Under the pieces are notes generated by a model. That model had not been told where the DNA came from and did not search any database. It saw nothing but the letters and a program-made list of their open reading frames with translations. Positions 16,785 to 25,909 of a stretch of DNA of 64,000 nt are shown here, one piece after another. Source of the DNA: Verrucomicrobiota bacterium (lineage in GTDB: Bacteria; Verrucomicrobiota; Verrucomicrobiia; CAIQCK01). The stretch lies in NCBI GenBank assembly GCA_016222825.1, contig JACRQF010000014.1:186001-250000 (forward strand), in the 5' to 3' direction. Positions within the stretch are counted from its first letter, which is position 1, and each line of letters opens with the position of its first letter. A program made the position numbers and the translations under genes.

Positions 16785-19331
16785 TTACTCCTTTAGCCGC
16801 ACACGCAGGTTCGCGATCTTCCACGGCGGGATGGTGAGATGAATGCCGTCGTCCCGGACTTCGATCTGGCCGAGTTCGCGCATCGGCTTGCCGAGGAAAT
16901 CAGTTTCTTGCACGGACAGCACCGGCTGGCGCAGACGAATGTGTGTGTCTGTCCGCTGGCCCGTCGCTTCGTAGAGGCGAAGTTCCACCTCGCGGTCCAC
17001 GGGCCGGAGCGATGACAGGACAATGTTGCTCGGCACGACTTCCGCGAACGAAACGCCATCGTCGAGCTTGGCCGTCTTGTTGACGGGTGCCTTCCCGGGC
17101 CGTGCGCGGCGAAGGCCGAGGTCGGGTGAGAATGCCAGCAGCGGCACATGCGACTCCATCGCGTCGCGGTAAGAAGCGGCTTCGCGCCATGAGCCGGCGT
17201 GCGGCACCAACGCGCAATCGAATACGTGGCGCCCCGTGCCTTTGATTGAGGGATGCATCTGCCCCCACGTGCTCGGCGTCAGTGGACGCACGCGGAGCAG
17301 GAGGAACTCCAGTGTTTGATTGGCGGGATCGAACGCGTAGCCGGTGTGGGCTCCGGGCGGACAAATGAACGTGTAACCGCCCGCGCTCGAGGACACGTCG
17401 GCCCAGCGGGTGGCGTAGAAGCCGTTCGTGTAACCTTTCACGAAGAATTCTTCGCGGAAAGGTTCTTTGCTGAAATTCTCCCGTGGCTCTGCGCCGAAGG
17501 GAATTCCTGCAAACACGCGGCCGGTCATGCCTGTCGGGAAACGGATCGCAAAGACGCCGCTGCTCTCGGCGGCATCCAACTCCACGTGATAGTCGAGCCG
17601 CTGGCTGTCGCGCCAAAGGCGAAGCTCGCGGACTGCGGAGTGCGCGCCGAACGTTCCCTTCGCTTGGAGCGCCGCGAACACGGGGCCTTGGACAAGTTGC
17701 AGGTCGTTCTCCTTGGTCGCCCACCGGTGAACGGGGCCCAACGGTCCGTTCATCCCCCAGTCCTTCGGTGGTGGGGCGTCGTAATACACGATCTCGCCGA
17801 GGCCGCCCGCTTCCGCCGAGCCGAGCGGGGTCTGGCGTGTCTTGTCGAAGATCTCCAGCGCGCCGTCGGCTCGCATCTGCGCGCGGAAGCGGCTGTTCTC
17901 GACCGGGCCGGTGCCGCGGCGGAGACCTGCGGCGGCGGCCACTGCGTTAGTCGAGCGGCTGATATAGAACGTTTTGTAGCCACAAGCCGGAACCGATTCC
18001 GCGATGAACGCCGCGCGTTGCCAGCCAATGGATTGGAGAGGAACGTCCTTGCCCGCACCATCACGGAGCACCAAGCCGGCCGGGTCGCCTTCCACGGCGA
18101 ACTCCACCGGGCCGGTGACAGGCCACCCGTGGAAATTGAAAACCACCAGCGGCGCTCCCGATCCGGCGCGAAAGCCGATCTTCCCGGCGACGGCCGAGAG
18201 CGCTTCATGAAGCGCCTGCTCGATTCTCACGCGGCGATGTCGAGTGAACGCCATGCGTTCCTCGTAATCCACCGTCCACGCCCATTGAATCGCGTGGCCC
18301 GTGCAGGAGAGAACGTCGTGCCAGAGACGGTCCACGACGCCGCGCTCCGCTTGCTGCCCCGCGCGCATCGCCATGACCTGCGCCTTCTCCAGGCAGAGCA
18401 GCAGGTCTTCGTCCTGATTGTTCTGCATGTAGAGGCTGCGGTCGCCGTGAAGACCGGCCTCCACGTAACATTCAAGCGAGTCCAGCGGCCCCTTCAACTC
18501 CGTGATCGGCGCACCGCATTTCTCGACTTCCTCGAAATATCGGCGGTTGGTTCCGAGAATCTTCTTCTTCGGATCCCAAGCGGCGGCTTCTTGCGGCAAC
18601 TTCGGATCGGGCAGCACGTCGTCGCCGCCGATGGCCAGCCGCCAGATCGGCGACGGCAGGAAGCCTTTCACCGGCTCGCCGTATTTGCCCATCGCGTTGT
18701 AGCCGTAGAAACACTTTGCCGAGAGCATCCGCGTGCCGTCGAGTCCCACGCGCCGGAAAACCACCTGCGGCCCGACCGGGCGCGAGAACATGAAGTAGCG
18801 GTAACCGCCCTTGGCAAAGATTTGCGGCATCTGCGACGGGCCGCACATCAAATCAATCGAGTTATAAACCTGTAGCGGGACGCCCGGCGCGTGCCGCTGG
18901 AAATACTCCTGCCCCAGCACCAGATTGCGCACCATCGTCTCGGGGTAAACCTCAGTGAGCCGCGGGTTGCTCAGCGCGCCGACGACCTCGATCCGGCCCT
19001 CGCGCACCCGCTGCCAGAACTCCACGACCAGTTCCGGCCATTCGCGGGCGGCTTTGTCGAGGAACGGCGCCAACTCCTCCTTCTCGTTCTCCAGCAGCCA
19101 AACGTAGTTCGGATGCTTCCGCATGAGTTCGAGAACCTGCCGGATGATTTCCGCGTAACGCTGTTCATGCCAGAGCCGCGTGTGCCCCCAGCACCAGTCG
19201 CAGTGTGATGATGCGTTCACCACCGTCAGCTTCGGCTCCGCCGCCGGTTTCGCCGCTGGCTCGGACCATGCGCGCCCACACGCAACCATCGCCAGGATGG
19301 CGACCACTAGATGTAGCATTCGTCGTTTCAT
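16785..19331 (-). CDS. Alpha-mannosidase, GH38 family, secreted
   Basis: An 848-aa protein with a signal peptide (MKRRMLHLVVAILAMVACGRAWS). The GH38 N-terminal barrel is present but divergent: NASSHCDWCWGHT carries the zinc ligands His43 and Asp45, ENEKEELAPFLDK follows, and QVYNSIDLMCGPSQMPQI carries the likely nucleophile Asp160. The middle three-helix region and C-terminal beta-sandwiches (VRELRLWRDSQRLDYHVELDA) complete the enzyme, so the length is normal. It is the last gene of the six-gene operon that starts at 26809, 22 nt after the Tat protein B gene. It should hydrolyse alpha-mannosides or related glycans; the unusual SHCDWCW motif suggests a non-standard substrate (inference). Confidence 0.87.
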   Translation of the reverse strand: MKRRMLHLVVAILAMVACGRAWSEPAAKPAAEPKLTVVNASSHCDWCWGHTRLWHEQRYAEIIRQVLELMRKHPNYVWLLENEKEELAPFLDKAAREWPELVVEFWQRVREGRIEVVGALSNPRLTEVYPETMVRNLVLGQEYFQRHAPGVPLQVYNSIDLMCGPSQMPQIFAKGGYRYFMFSRPVGPQVVFRRVGLDGTRMLSAKCFYGYNAMGKYGEPVKGFLPSPIWRLAIGGDDVLPDPKLPQEAAAWDPKKKILGTNRRYFEEVEKCGAPITELKGPLDSLECYVEAGLHGDRSLYMQNNQDEDLLLCLEKAQVMAMRAGQQAERGVVDRLWHDVLSCTGHAIQWAWTVDYEERMAFTRHRRVRIEQALHEALSAVAGKIGFRAGSGAPLVVFNFHGWPVTGPVEFAVEGDPAGLVLRDGAGKDVPLQSIGWQRAAFIAESVPACGYKTFYISRSTNAVAAAAGLRRGTGPVENSRFRAQMRADGALEIFDKTRQTPLGSAEAGGLGEIVYYDAPPPKDWGMNGPLGPVHRWATKENDLQLVQGPVFAALQAKGTFGAHSAVRELRLWRDSQRLDYHVELDAAESSGVFAIRFPTGMTGRVFAGIPFGAEPRENFSKEPFREEFFVKGYTNGFYATRWADVSSSAGGYTFICPPGAHTGYAFDPANQTLEFLLLRVRPLTPSTWGQMHPSIKGTGRHVFDCALVPHAGSWREAASYRDAMESHVPLLAFSPDLGLRRARPGKAPVNKTAKLDDGVSFAEVVPSNIVLSSLRPVDREVELRLYEATGQRTDTHIRLRQPVLSVQETDFLGKPMRELGQIEVRDDGIHLTIPPWKIANLRVRLKE

Positions 19332-19353
19332 GGAAGATCTCTTTTTGCGGTTG

Positions 19354-20250
19354 TTAGTTCGCCTTGATGAAGTCGCGCACCCAAGTCGCCTGCTGCGGGT
19401 GCATGTCTATCAGCTTGCCGCTGATGATCTGGAAGCCTTGGATGGTGCCAGCGGCGACGGCTTTGGCGACGAACTTCCACTGATGCTTCAGCAGGTCCAT
19501 CGGCACGGCGTCCAGCAGCGTGAAGTCGCGCAGGTAACAGCCGACGTTGATCGGCTTGCCGGGGAATAGCCCGCGGCATTCGGCCACATAGCGGTCGAGG
19601 TTGACGAGGTCCTTCGACTTCCACACCCAAAACGAAACCATATCGAGGAAGTCGGTGAAGCCCGCCCAGTTCTCCTTCTTCAACTCGTGCGCATAGACCA
19701 CGCCCCAATGGTTGAGTTTCGGGTTGACGCTCTTCACGGCGCGATGAACCGCGGCGTAGTCGTCGGGCTTGATCTTCTCGGTCTTGATCTTGCCGTAGAG
19801 ATCATCGTCAAACGCGCCGGTGAGAAACGGATACTTCAGCGACAGTCGTCCGACGATTTCCGCCTCGCGGCACTTGCGTTCGATGCGACCGTCGTGGTTC
19901 ATCCGCATCGGTGCGCCGAGGCCCTTATAGTCCGGGTGCTCGATCTTTTGGTAATCCCACTTCGAGATGTCGCAGACGACCTCCTCAATGCCCATGTCGC
20001 GCAGCTTCTCCATCGCCATCGCGGTGTTGGGATGGAACATGAAGCAGGTCCGCCGCAGTCCGAACCACTTGGTTCCCTCACCCGCGCCGAAGATAGAGAA
20101 GCGCCACTGGCCACTCAGCCCCTGCCCGTCCCAACACCAGCCGACGTCGGCGAGTCTGCGCGGGCGTCGTGAGGCGGCGGCTGCGACGCATGGAAGTGAA
20201 GCCGCCACGCCCGCTGCGGCGGCACTGCGGATGAAGTCTCGTCGTGTCAT
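19354..20250 (-). CDS. Unknown Tat-exported protein B (paralogue of 25910-26809)
   Basis: A 298-aa protein I do not recognise. It has a Tat signal (MTRRDFIRSAAAAGVAASLP) and a mature part with GWCWDGQGLSGQWRFSIFG, FGAGEGTKWFGLRR, then a series of beta/alpha-like stretches: AMEKLRDMGIEEVVCDISKW, TGAFDDDLYGKIK, WGVVYAHELKKENW, VSFWVWKSKDL, INVGCYLRDF. The periodicity and carboxylates at strand ends (FDDD, HELKKEN) suggest a TIM barrel, possibly a hydrolase (inference). Protein A, five genes upstream in the same operon, is very similar throughout. It lies 10 nt after the putative glycosidase and 22 nt before the GH38 gene. Presumably periplasmic and part of the same glycan pathway. Confidence 0.8.
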   Translation of the reverse strand: MTRRDFIRSAAAAGVAASLPCVAAAASRRPRRLADVGWCWDGQGLSGQWRFSIFGAGEGTKWFGLRRTCFMFHPNTAMAMEKLRDMGIEEVVCDISKWDYQKIEHPDYKGLGAPMRMNHDGRIERKCREAEIVGRLSLKYPFLTGAFDDDLYGKIKTEKIKPDDYAAVHRAVKSVNPKLNHWGVVYAHELKKENWAGFTDFLDMVSFWVWKSKDLVNLDRYVAECRGLFPGKPINVGCYLRDFTLLDAVPMDLLKHQWKFVAKAVAAGTIQGFQIISGKLIDMHPQQATWVRDFIKAN

Positions 20251-20260
20251 GTTTGCTTGT

Positions 20261-22666
20261 CTATTTCATTTCGAGCACCAGCACGTCGTGGATTGTCACC
20301 TCTGGAATGATAAAACTCCCGTCGGGACCGGGCTTGATGGCGGTGCCGGCAACGCCGAGTCGCGCGTTCTTCACGTCGAAGCCAGGCGCGCGGACGATGA
20401 CGTTGCGCGCGGGAATGTTTTCGCGCTTTGCTTTGCCGCCTCGGACAATCTGCGCGTCAGAAGCGACGCTGCCGGCATAGACAGGTTGCTGGCCCATGCC
20501 CCGAAAACCGGTGTCGCCTTGCGGGTAGAACGCCGAGACGTTGAGCAGGTGCAGCCAGAGCGCCTTGCGGTTGGCTGAGAAGACGGCGTTCGCGACCAAC
20601 GAGCGCGGTGCTTCGACCGTGAACGGCGCGGCCACAGCGCGGACAGCTTTGAGCAGCGACTCTGCCGTAGCTTCTTCGCGCGTGCGGAGCCACTTCAGCG
20701 CAGGCTCGCCGTCGAGACGGACCAGCGATTCGATGTCGGCGAGGGCGTTCTTCGGCCGCCGCACGGCCCACTCGTCGAACGCGCCGGATTCAGCCGTCGC
20801 GATGAGCCGGCCGCCGCGCGCGGCATACTCGCGCAAACGCGCCGCCATCGCGTCGGAGAGGCAGGCGGTGTTTGGCAGCAGCAGCACCTTGTAGTCGACG
20901 AGGTCGCCGGCCTCAATCTGGTTGTCGAAAACGAAGCGGAATGGGATGTGATGCTCGGTCAGGAGCAGCCACGCGCCAAGAATCGTGTCGCGGTAATCAT
21001 CGAGGTTGTTCGTGCCGGGCAGGTGGCCGTAGAAGTCGTGCGTGTTCTGCGAGACGACCACGCCGACGTGCCGCAGTTCGTCCTGGCTGAAGAACCGCTC
21101 GCGTTCGCGCACGGCGTCGTGGACGCGCACTCCAACCTCCGGCGGTTGGATGTGGCCGCCGTGCCACGGCGTCGTGCCGTGCGTGAGAGCACTGAGTATG
21201 AAGGTTCGCATCGTCAGCTCGTGGCGCGCGGCGTCGGCGGGCGAACCGTCGTATTTCCACGCTGGCGCCGCGGTGCGCCAGATGTCGGAGTGTTTCGGGT
21301 TGAGGTCGTGGCTGAGGCGCGACTTGTAGCCGAGCATGACCCACTCCAGGTCGGGCCGGCCGCTGTAGGCGTGTTGCGAGACGCCGTAAGCATCGGTGGC
21401 CCACATTGGAATAGCCGTATCCCAGTCCTTGTTGCCGAACGGCCAGAAGTTGTAGTTGCAGGTGACCTCCAGCTTCGGGTTGGCCTCGCGCATCCGGTCG
21501 CGGAAGTAGCAGGCGACCTCGACAATCTTGTGGTTGCGCCAGCGGACCCACTGCTTGAAAAGCTTGTCGGCCCAATCAACGCGCCGTGGCGCTTCGAGAC
21601 CCGTATCGTTGCGGAACGACTCGCGGCACCAACGGCAGACGCAGCCGGGCGCCGTCGGATGCGGGATGCCGCCAAGATAGAAACCATCGAAGAACACACC
21701 ATCGAGGCCGAGCGCGGCGGCCTCCTTCAAAATCTCCGCGTGCATCTGGCGCCACGGCGACGAGACGACGCACATGCCGACTTTGTTGGTGGCGCGGCGC
21801 TCGTCCCATGCGATGTATTCCATGCGCCATTCCGGGTGTCTCTTCGCGGCCTCGCATTGGTCGGCGCGGCGGAGGTCCTGGACGTTGAACGGCAACCAGC
21901 CGATGGCGGCGATGCCGTGCTCGTGCAGCGCGCGAATCTGGTTCCGGATGAAATCCGGCTGCATCGCCGGCGTGGGCGTGCCGTGCCGCGTCGGAAACGC
22001 GGTGAAATGCTGGCCGTTCATCGGGCCGATAGTCATGGCGTTGCAACGCATCAGCCGAGCTTCGAGCACATAGCCCTCCACATCCGCCACGAGCGGGCGC
22101 GCCTCGGTGCCGCGCAGCCGGAACGGCAACGGCAGGTCAGGCTCCTTGCCAGCCAGCGGCGAGAGGACTTTGGGCAACTCATCCACCGGCCGGACACGAA
22201 CCCAGTCAACAGTCATGACCAGTTCGCGTCTGTCGCGCGCATCCGGCACCAGCCGAGGGATCGCTTCGCCGCGGAGTTCGATCTGGTCGCGTTTGCCGAT
22301 GATCGCCGCTGGGATGGCGAAGCTCTTCTCATACGGTTCCCCGGGCCGGAGCATCGTCTCGAAACCATCCACGCGGAGGCGCACGTTGCGGCCGAGCTTG
22401 GCGCGCAGGACGATTTCGTTGTGGCGATTGGGGAACACCGGCAGTTTGAGCATCCACGAATTGGAGAACCAGCGGAACGAGCACTGCCGGTAGAAAGCCG
22501 CTTTCGACTTCGGATTCGGCCCCTCGCGCTGATAGATGCCCGTGCCGATGGCGGCCTCGTCGCCGGGCGAGCCGATGTCAATGAAGCGCTCGTCTGCGCC
22601 CTGAACCGCGAAGGCCGTGGCGCAAAGAAGCATGATGACCGGAAGTATCAGACCGGCTCGTGTCAT
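20261..22666 (-). CDS. Secreted putative glycosidase with trimerisation-like domain
   Basis: An 801-aa protein with a signal peptide (MTRAGLILPVIMLLCATAFAVQG). Residues about 25-190 are beta-rich (carbohydrate-binding-like). The barrel region has IAAIGWLPFNVQDLRR, MCVVSSPWR, GLDGVFFDGFYLGG, a cysteine knuckle C-V-C-R-W-C, then VTCNYNFWPFGN and AYGVSQHAYSG. The C-terminal part (DYKVLLLPNTACLSDAM, EYAARGGRLIATAESG) is the amidotransferase-like trimerisation fold. The layout and the Cys knuckle after the FFDG strand match the gene at 3522-5792, so both belong to one family of uncharacterised alpha-amylase-like glycosidases. It is followed after 10 nt by Tat protein B. Confidence 0.76.
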   Translation of the reverse strand: MTRAGLILPVIMLLCATAFAVQGADERFIDIGSPGDEAAIGTGIYQREGPNPKSKAAFYRQCSFRWFSNSWMLKLPVFPNRHNEIVLRAKLGRNVRLRVDGFETMLRPGEPYEKSFAIPAAIIGKRDQIELRGEAIPRLVPDARDRRELVMTVDWVRVRPVDELPKVLSPLAGKEPDLPLPFRLRGTEARPLVADVEGYVLEARLMRCNAMTIGPMNGQHFTAFPTRHGTPTPAMQPDFIRNQIRALHEHGIAAIGWLPFNVQDLRRADQCEAAKRHPEWRMEYIAWDERRATNKVGMCVVSSPWRQMHAEILKEAAALGLDGVFFDGFYLGGIPHPTAPGCVCRWCRESFRNDTGLEAPRRVDWADKLFKQWVRWRNHKIVEVACYFRDRMREANPKLEVTCNYNFWPFGNKDWDTAIPMWATDAYGVSQHAYSGRPDLEWVMLGYKSRLSHDLNPKHSDIWRTAAPAWKYDGSPADAARHELTMRTFILSALTHGTTPWHGGHIQPPEVGVRVHDAVRERERFFSQDELRHVGVVVSQNTHDFYGHLPGTNNLDDYRDTILGAWLLLTEHHIPFRFVFDNQIEAGDLVDYKVLLLPNTACLSDAMAARLREYAARGGRLIATAESGAFDEWAVRRPKNALADIESLVRLDGEPALKWLRTREEATAESLLKAVRAVAAPFTVEAPRSLVANAVFSANRKALWLHLLNVSAFYPQGDTGFRGMGQQPVYAGSVASDAQIVRGGKAKRENIPARNVIVRAPGFDVKNARLGVAGTAIKPGPDGSFIIPEVTIHDVLVLEMK

Positions 22667-22700
22667 GGGTGAATTATCTCAACGATTGCTTTTTCGTGTT

Positions 22701-24428
22701 TCATGGAATCACCGGCAGCAAGATGTGCGAAGGGTGCGCGGCGTCATGATAGACAGTCTGCGTCGCCTTTTGGCGCTCGGCGTCGGTGCCGAATGGATGG
22801 CCGGTGTTCGGGTTGCGGTCGAAGCGGGGGAAGTTGCTGCTGGAAATCTCAACGCGAATCCGGTGGCCCGGCAGGAAGACGTTGCTCGTGACCCAGAGGT
22901 CAATCTCGTAGCGGTAAGTCTTTCCCGGCTCGATGAGCTTCGGCTTGTCGGCGGACTCGCGGCAGCGGGCGCGCAGGATGCCGTCGCAGAGGTTGATGGC
23001 ACGCCCGTCGGGCCACACGTCCACGAGCTTGCCTGTCCAGTCGGTGTCCTTCGCGGTGCTGGCGGCGTAGAGGACGACTTTGATCGGGCCGGTTGTTTCC
23101 AGTTCTTTCTTCAACGGCTCGCTTGTGAAGATGAGGACGTCGTTGCGCTGTTCGACCGTTGTCTGATCGCGCGGGCCGGCAGGACCACCGAGATTGCAGC
23201 CACCGGCGGTGGGCACGGGGTCATCCGGGTCATAGACGAACTTGTCGGCAGGCTCGCGGCCCGGCTTGGTCGTGCTCAGCCGACCGTCGCCCTTGAGCGA
23301 GTTGGCCGAGCCGCCGCTGTGGAAGTAGTGCGGCACGTAGCGCGTCCGGCGCAACGGCCATTCCTGTTCATCGCGCCACTGATTGCGGCCCATCACGAAA
23401 ATCCTAAACGGCGGCCACGTATCCACGTCGTTCTTCTCGCCTTTGAGCCAGTGGTCAAACCACTTGGTTTGAGTCTCATCCAGCTTGATCAGCGAGCCTT
23501 CGCCGAAATCCACGTCGCCAACCTTGCTGTTGCGGTTGATGCCGTGGGGCCACGGGCCGACCAGCAGGTGCTGGTGTTTGCGCGCAAACTGTGAGCGCGA
23601 GGTTTTGCGGACGGCGTTGACGTGGTCTAACACGCTTTTCGCGTAGAGGTCATACCAACCGCAGGCGGTGTAAATCGGTGTCGTGATGTCCTTGTGCAAG
23701 CCGCGGAGACTGCTCGGCTTCCAGTAGTCGTCGTAGCTCGGATAGGCGACCCAGTCGCGCAGATACGGCACCGTCTGCCCGATCGCCGTGTCCCACGTGC
23801 AGAGCGGCAGCGCGCGGAGCCAGTCCTCGCGTTTCCAACTGCGCGTGGCCGTGCTGCCCGCCGTGCCCGAACCCCATCCCATCGCCACCTGTAGCTGGTA
23901 AGCGCCGCCGACGTAGATGAGGTCGTCATACACATCCACCAGCGGGACGATGGTGAACATCGCCTTCAGAAAATCGCCCGCGCCGGGCGCGGAAATCCAC
24001 TGCGTGTAGCCGAGGTAGGAACCGCCGGTGGTGCCGATCTGGCCGTTGCACCACGGTTGTTTGAGAATCCAGCGGTGCGTATCCTCGCCGTCAGTGCGGT
24101 CATACACGAACGGGACCCATTGTCCGCCTGACGTGCCTTTGCCGCGGCAATCCTGACTGACGAAGACGAAGCCGCGCGACGCCCACACACGCCCCATGCC
24201 GCCCTCCGGCTTGCCTTTGCCGTAAGGCGAGCGGGCGAGGATGACGGGAAACTTCCCGTCTGCTTTCGGCAGGAAGATGTTGGCGGCGAGTTCCACGCCG
24301 TCGCGCATCGGGATTTTGACTTCGGCCCGCGATTCGACTTCGTAAGGAGGAGTCGCAGCAAACAACGCGCTGTGCAGCACGCACCACGACACGACTACCA
24401 GCCAGATTGCAATGTTTCGCGTCTTCAT
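22701..24428 (-). CDS. CocE/NonD-family hydrolase (X-Pro dipeptidyl-peptidase-like), secreted
   Basis: A 575-aa alpha/beta hydrolase with a signal peptide (MKTRNIAIWLVVVSWCVLHSALFAA). RDGVELAANIFLPKADGKFPVILARSPYGKG is the usual family start. The nucleophile elbow is TTGGSYLGYTQW (G-x-S-Y-x-G, Ser about 138). The C-terminal jelly-roll domain (VVLYAASTAKDTDWTGKLVDVWPDG and LPGHRIRVEISSSNFPRFDRNPNTG) is complete. The family cleaves esters or N-terminal X-Pro peptides. In this operon an ester (for example acyl groups on a glycan) is more likely, which is inference. A 59-nt gap to the sulfatase upstream contains a gene relic. Confidence 0.88.
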   Translation of the reverse strand: MKTRNIAIWLVVVSWCVLHSALFAATPPYEVESRAEVKIPMRDGVELAANIFLPKADGKFPVILARSPYGKGKPEGGMGRVWASRGFVFVSQDCRGKGTSGGQWVPFVYDRTDGEDTHRWILKQPWCNGQIGTTGGSYLGYTQWISAPGAGDFLKAMFTIVPLVDVYDDLIYVGGAYQLQVAMGWGSGTAGSTATRSWKREDWLRALPLCTWDTAIGQTVPYLRDWVAYPSYDDYWKPSSLRGLHKDITTPIYTACGWYDLYAKSVLDHVNAVRKTSRSQFARKHQHLLVGPWPHGINRNSKVGDVDFGEGSLIKLDETQTKWFDHWLKGEKNDVDTWPPFRIFVMGRNQWRDEQEWPLRRTRYVPHYFHSGGSANSLKGDGRLSTTKPGREPADKFVYDPDDPVPTAGGCNLGGPAGPRDQTTVEQRNDVLIFTSEPLKKELETTGPIKVVLYAASTAKDTDWTGKLVDVWPDGRAINLCDGILRARCRESADKPKLIEPGKTYRYEIDLWVTSNVFLPGHRIRVEISSSNFPRFDRNPNTGHPFGTDAERQKATQTVYHDAAHPSHILLPVIP

Positions 24429-24431
24429 GAT

Positions 24432-24485
24432 TCAGTTCACTTTGATGAAGTCCCACTGGAGCTTGATCTTGGCGCATTTCCTCGG
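24432..24485 (-). pseudogene. Short relic resembling the 3' part of the Tat protein A/B gene
   Basis: Between the sulfatase stop and the CocE start the minus strand reads a frame ending KLQWDFIKVN-stop. Protein A has KVQWEF internally and ends RDFIKTN-stop. At DNA level the stretch GGAAATGC then TCAAGCTCCAGTGGGACTTC aligns with GGAAATGC and TCAAGGTCCAGTGGGAGTTC in gene A (about 26030-26053), apart from a 7-nt insertion. The closing AACTGA matches gene A's end. This looks like the remains of a third copy after deletion. The match is short and by eye. Confidence 0.5.
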
Positions 24486-24487
24486 TC

Positions 24488-25897
24488 TTACTTTCCCTTC
24501 GGAACGTGGCGGATGAATGCATCCTGATACTTCTGACACCATACGGTCAGGTATTCCCGGTGTTGATCGAGGGTGGCGCGGTGCTGCGGGTTTTCGGCGA
24601 GGTTGATCGTTTCGCCGGGGTCCTGCTGCATGTCGAACAGCGATTCGCGCCGCTGGCCGAGGCTGTAAACGGAATACTTGTATCGCCGGCTGCGCAGCAT
24701 CCGGCCCTCCGGCTCGCATTTCACGCCGTCAATCGGTTCGCCTTGGACCATCTTGTTGGAGACCACGATGTAGTCGCGCGGGTCGTCGGTGGTCTGGCCG
24801 TTGGCGGTGGCTTTCAGGCTGAGGCCGGGCAGGCTCTTCGTGGCGGGAATGTCGGCGTAATCACAGAACGTCGGCAACAGGTCAATGCCCATCTGCACCA
24901 GCCGCTCCGACGTGCCAACTTTCGTGACGCCCGGCCAGCAAAAGATCAGCGGCACGCGGGTGGACTCGTCGTAGAACACCGTCTTCTGGTTCCACCCGTG
25001 CGCGCCCTGGCAATCGCCGTGATCGCTAGTGAAGACGACCAGCGTGTTGCGCTCCAAGCCCGCGTCCCGCAGTGCCTGCAACACCGTGCCGATGTGCCGG
25101 TCGGCCATCTCAATCATGCGGTAGTAGGCCCAGATGTATTCGCGCCATTTCTTTTCGTCGAACCCGCCGACCGGAAAAACGCGGCTCATCTGAAACGACC
25201 GGCGCATCAGCAACATGATGTCCGACTCATTCTTCGGCGGTTCGTGGTTGGCCCGACGCGGCGGACACTGATCCGGCGGCGGCGGCTCGCCCACCGCGCC
25301 ATCGGGGAGGCGGTCGCCGCGTGCCCACTCGCAGATGTTGTGGGGATTGACGAACGACGCGACGAGCAAGAACGGCTGCGTGCGCGGCTTGCGTAGGAAC
25401 TCGATCGCCAAGGCGGGGCTTGCGTTGTCACCGCCGTTGTTCTTGAGGTTCGCCGTGTAATCAAAGCCGTGCGCCGCCTCATCCTTGCTGTTGAACTGAA
25501 AATGCCACTTGCCGACGTAGCCCGTGTCGTAGCCGGCGCGCTTGAAAACAGTGCCCATGCATGGGAACGCAGCGGCATCGAGTTTGTGCGGCTCGTTGCT
25601 TTGCACAGCCGTCTCATGCGGGTAACGCCCTGTGAAGATCGCGGTGCGCGATGGCACACACAGCGGATTGGCAGCGTAAGCGCGCGTGAACGTCGTTCCC
25701 TTGGCTGCGAGGCTGTCCATCGCGGGCGTCTTTAAGTAGCGGCTGCCGATCCGGCAACTCATCGCATCAGCCGACTGCTGGTCGGTCATGATCAGCAGGA
25801 TGTTCGGGCGACCCTTTTGTGCTGCGAAGCACTGGCTTGCCGGTAACGTCGCCAAGCAAACCGCCGCTATCAACCCGAGGAGCCGTTTTCCGTTCAT
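24488..25897 (-). CDS. Sulfatase (arylsulfatase family), secreted
   Basis: A 469-aa sulfatase with a signal peptide (MNGKRLLGLIAAVCLATLPASQCFAA). NILLIMTDQQSADAMS provides the first metal Asp, ANPLCVPSRTAIFTGRYP carries the formylglycine cysteine (C-x-P-S-R), then DTGYVGKWHF with the conserved Lys/His, VVFTSDHGDCQGAHG with metal Asp and His, and a C-terminal SLFDMQQDPGETINLA. All expected motifs are present and the length is normal. Second gene of the minus-strand operon, 12 nt after Tat protein A. It would remove sulfate before the GH38 enzyme and putative glycosidase act. The glycan is unknown. Confidence 0.94.
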   Translation of the reverse strand: MNGKRLLGLIAAVCLATLPASQCFAAQKGRPNILLIMTDQQSADAMSCRIGSRYLKTPAMDSLAAKGTTFTRAYAANPLCVPSRTAIFTGRYPHETAVQSNEPHKLDAAAFPCMGTVFKRAGYDTGYVGKWHFQFNSKDEAAHGFDYTANLKNNGGDNASPALAIEFLRKPRTQPFLLVASFVNPHNICEWARGDRLPDGAVGEPPPPDQCPPRRANHEPPKNESDIMLLMRRSFQMSRVFPVGGFDEKKWREYIWAYYRMIEMADRHIGTVLQALRDAGLERNTLVVFTSDHGDCQGAHGWNQKTVFYDESTRVPLIFCWPGVTKVGTSERLVQMGIDLLPTFCDYADIPATKSLPGLSLKATANGQTTDDPRDYIVVSNKMVQGEPIDGVKCEPEGRMLRSRRYKYSVYSLGQRRESLFDMQQDPGETINLAENPQHRATLDQHREYLTVWCQKYQDAFIRHVPKGK

Positions 25898-25909
25898 GTT
25901 GTTCTCCCT

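Noticed and set aside
20948..22672. 574-aa plus-strand ORF
   Set aside because: Antisense to the secreted putative glycosidase; typical high-GC shadow composition.
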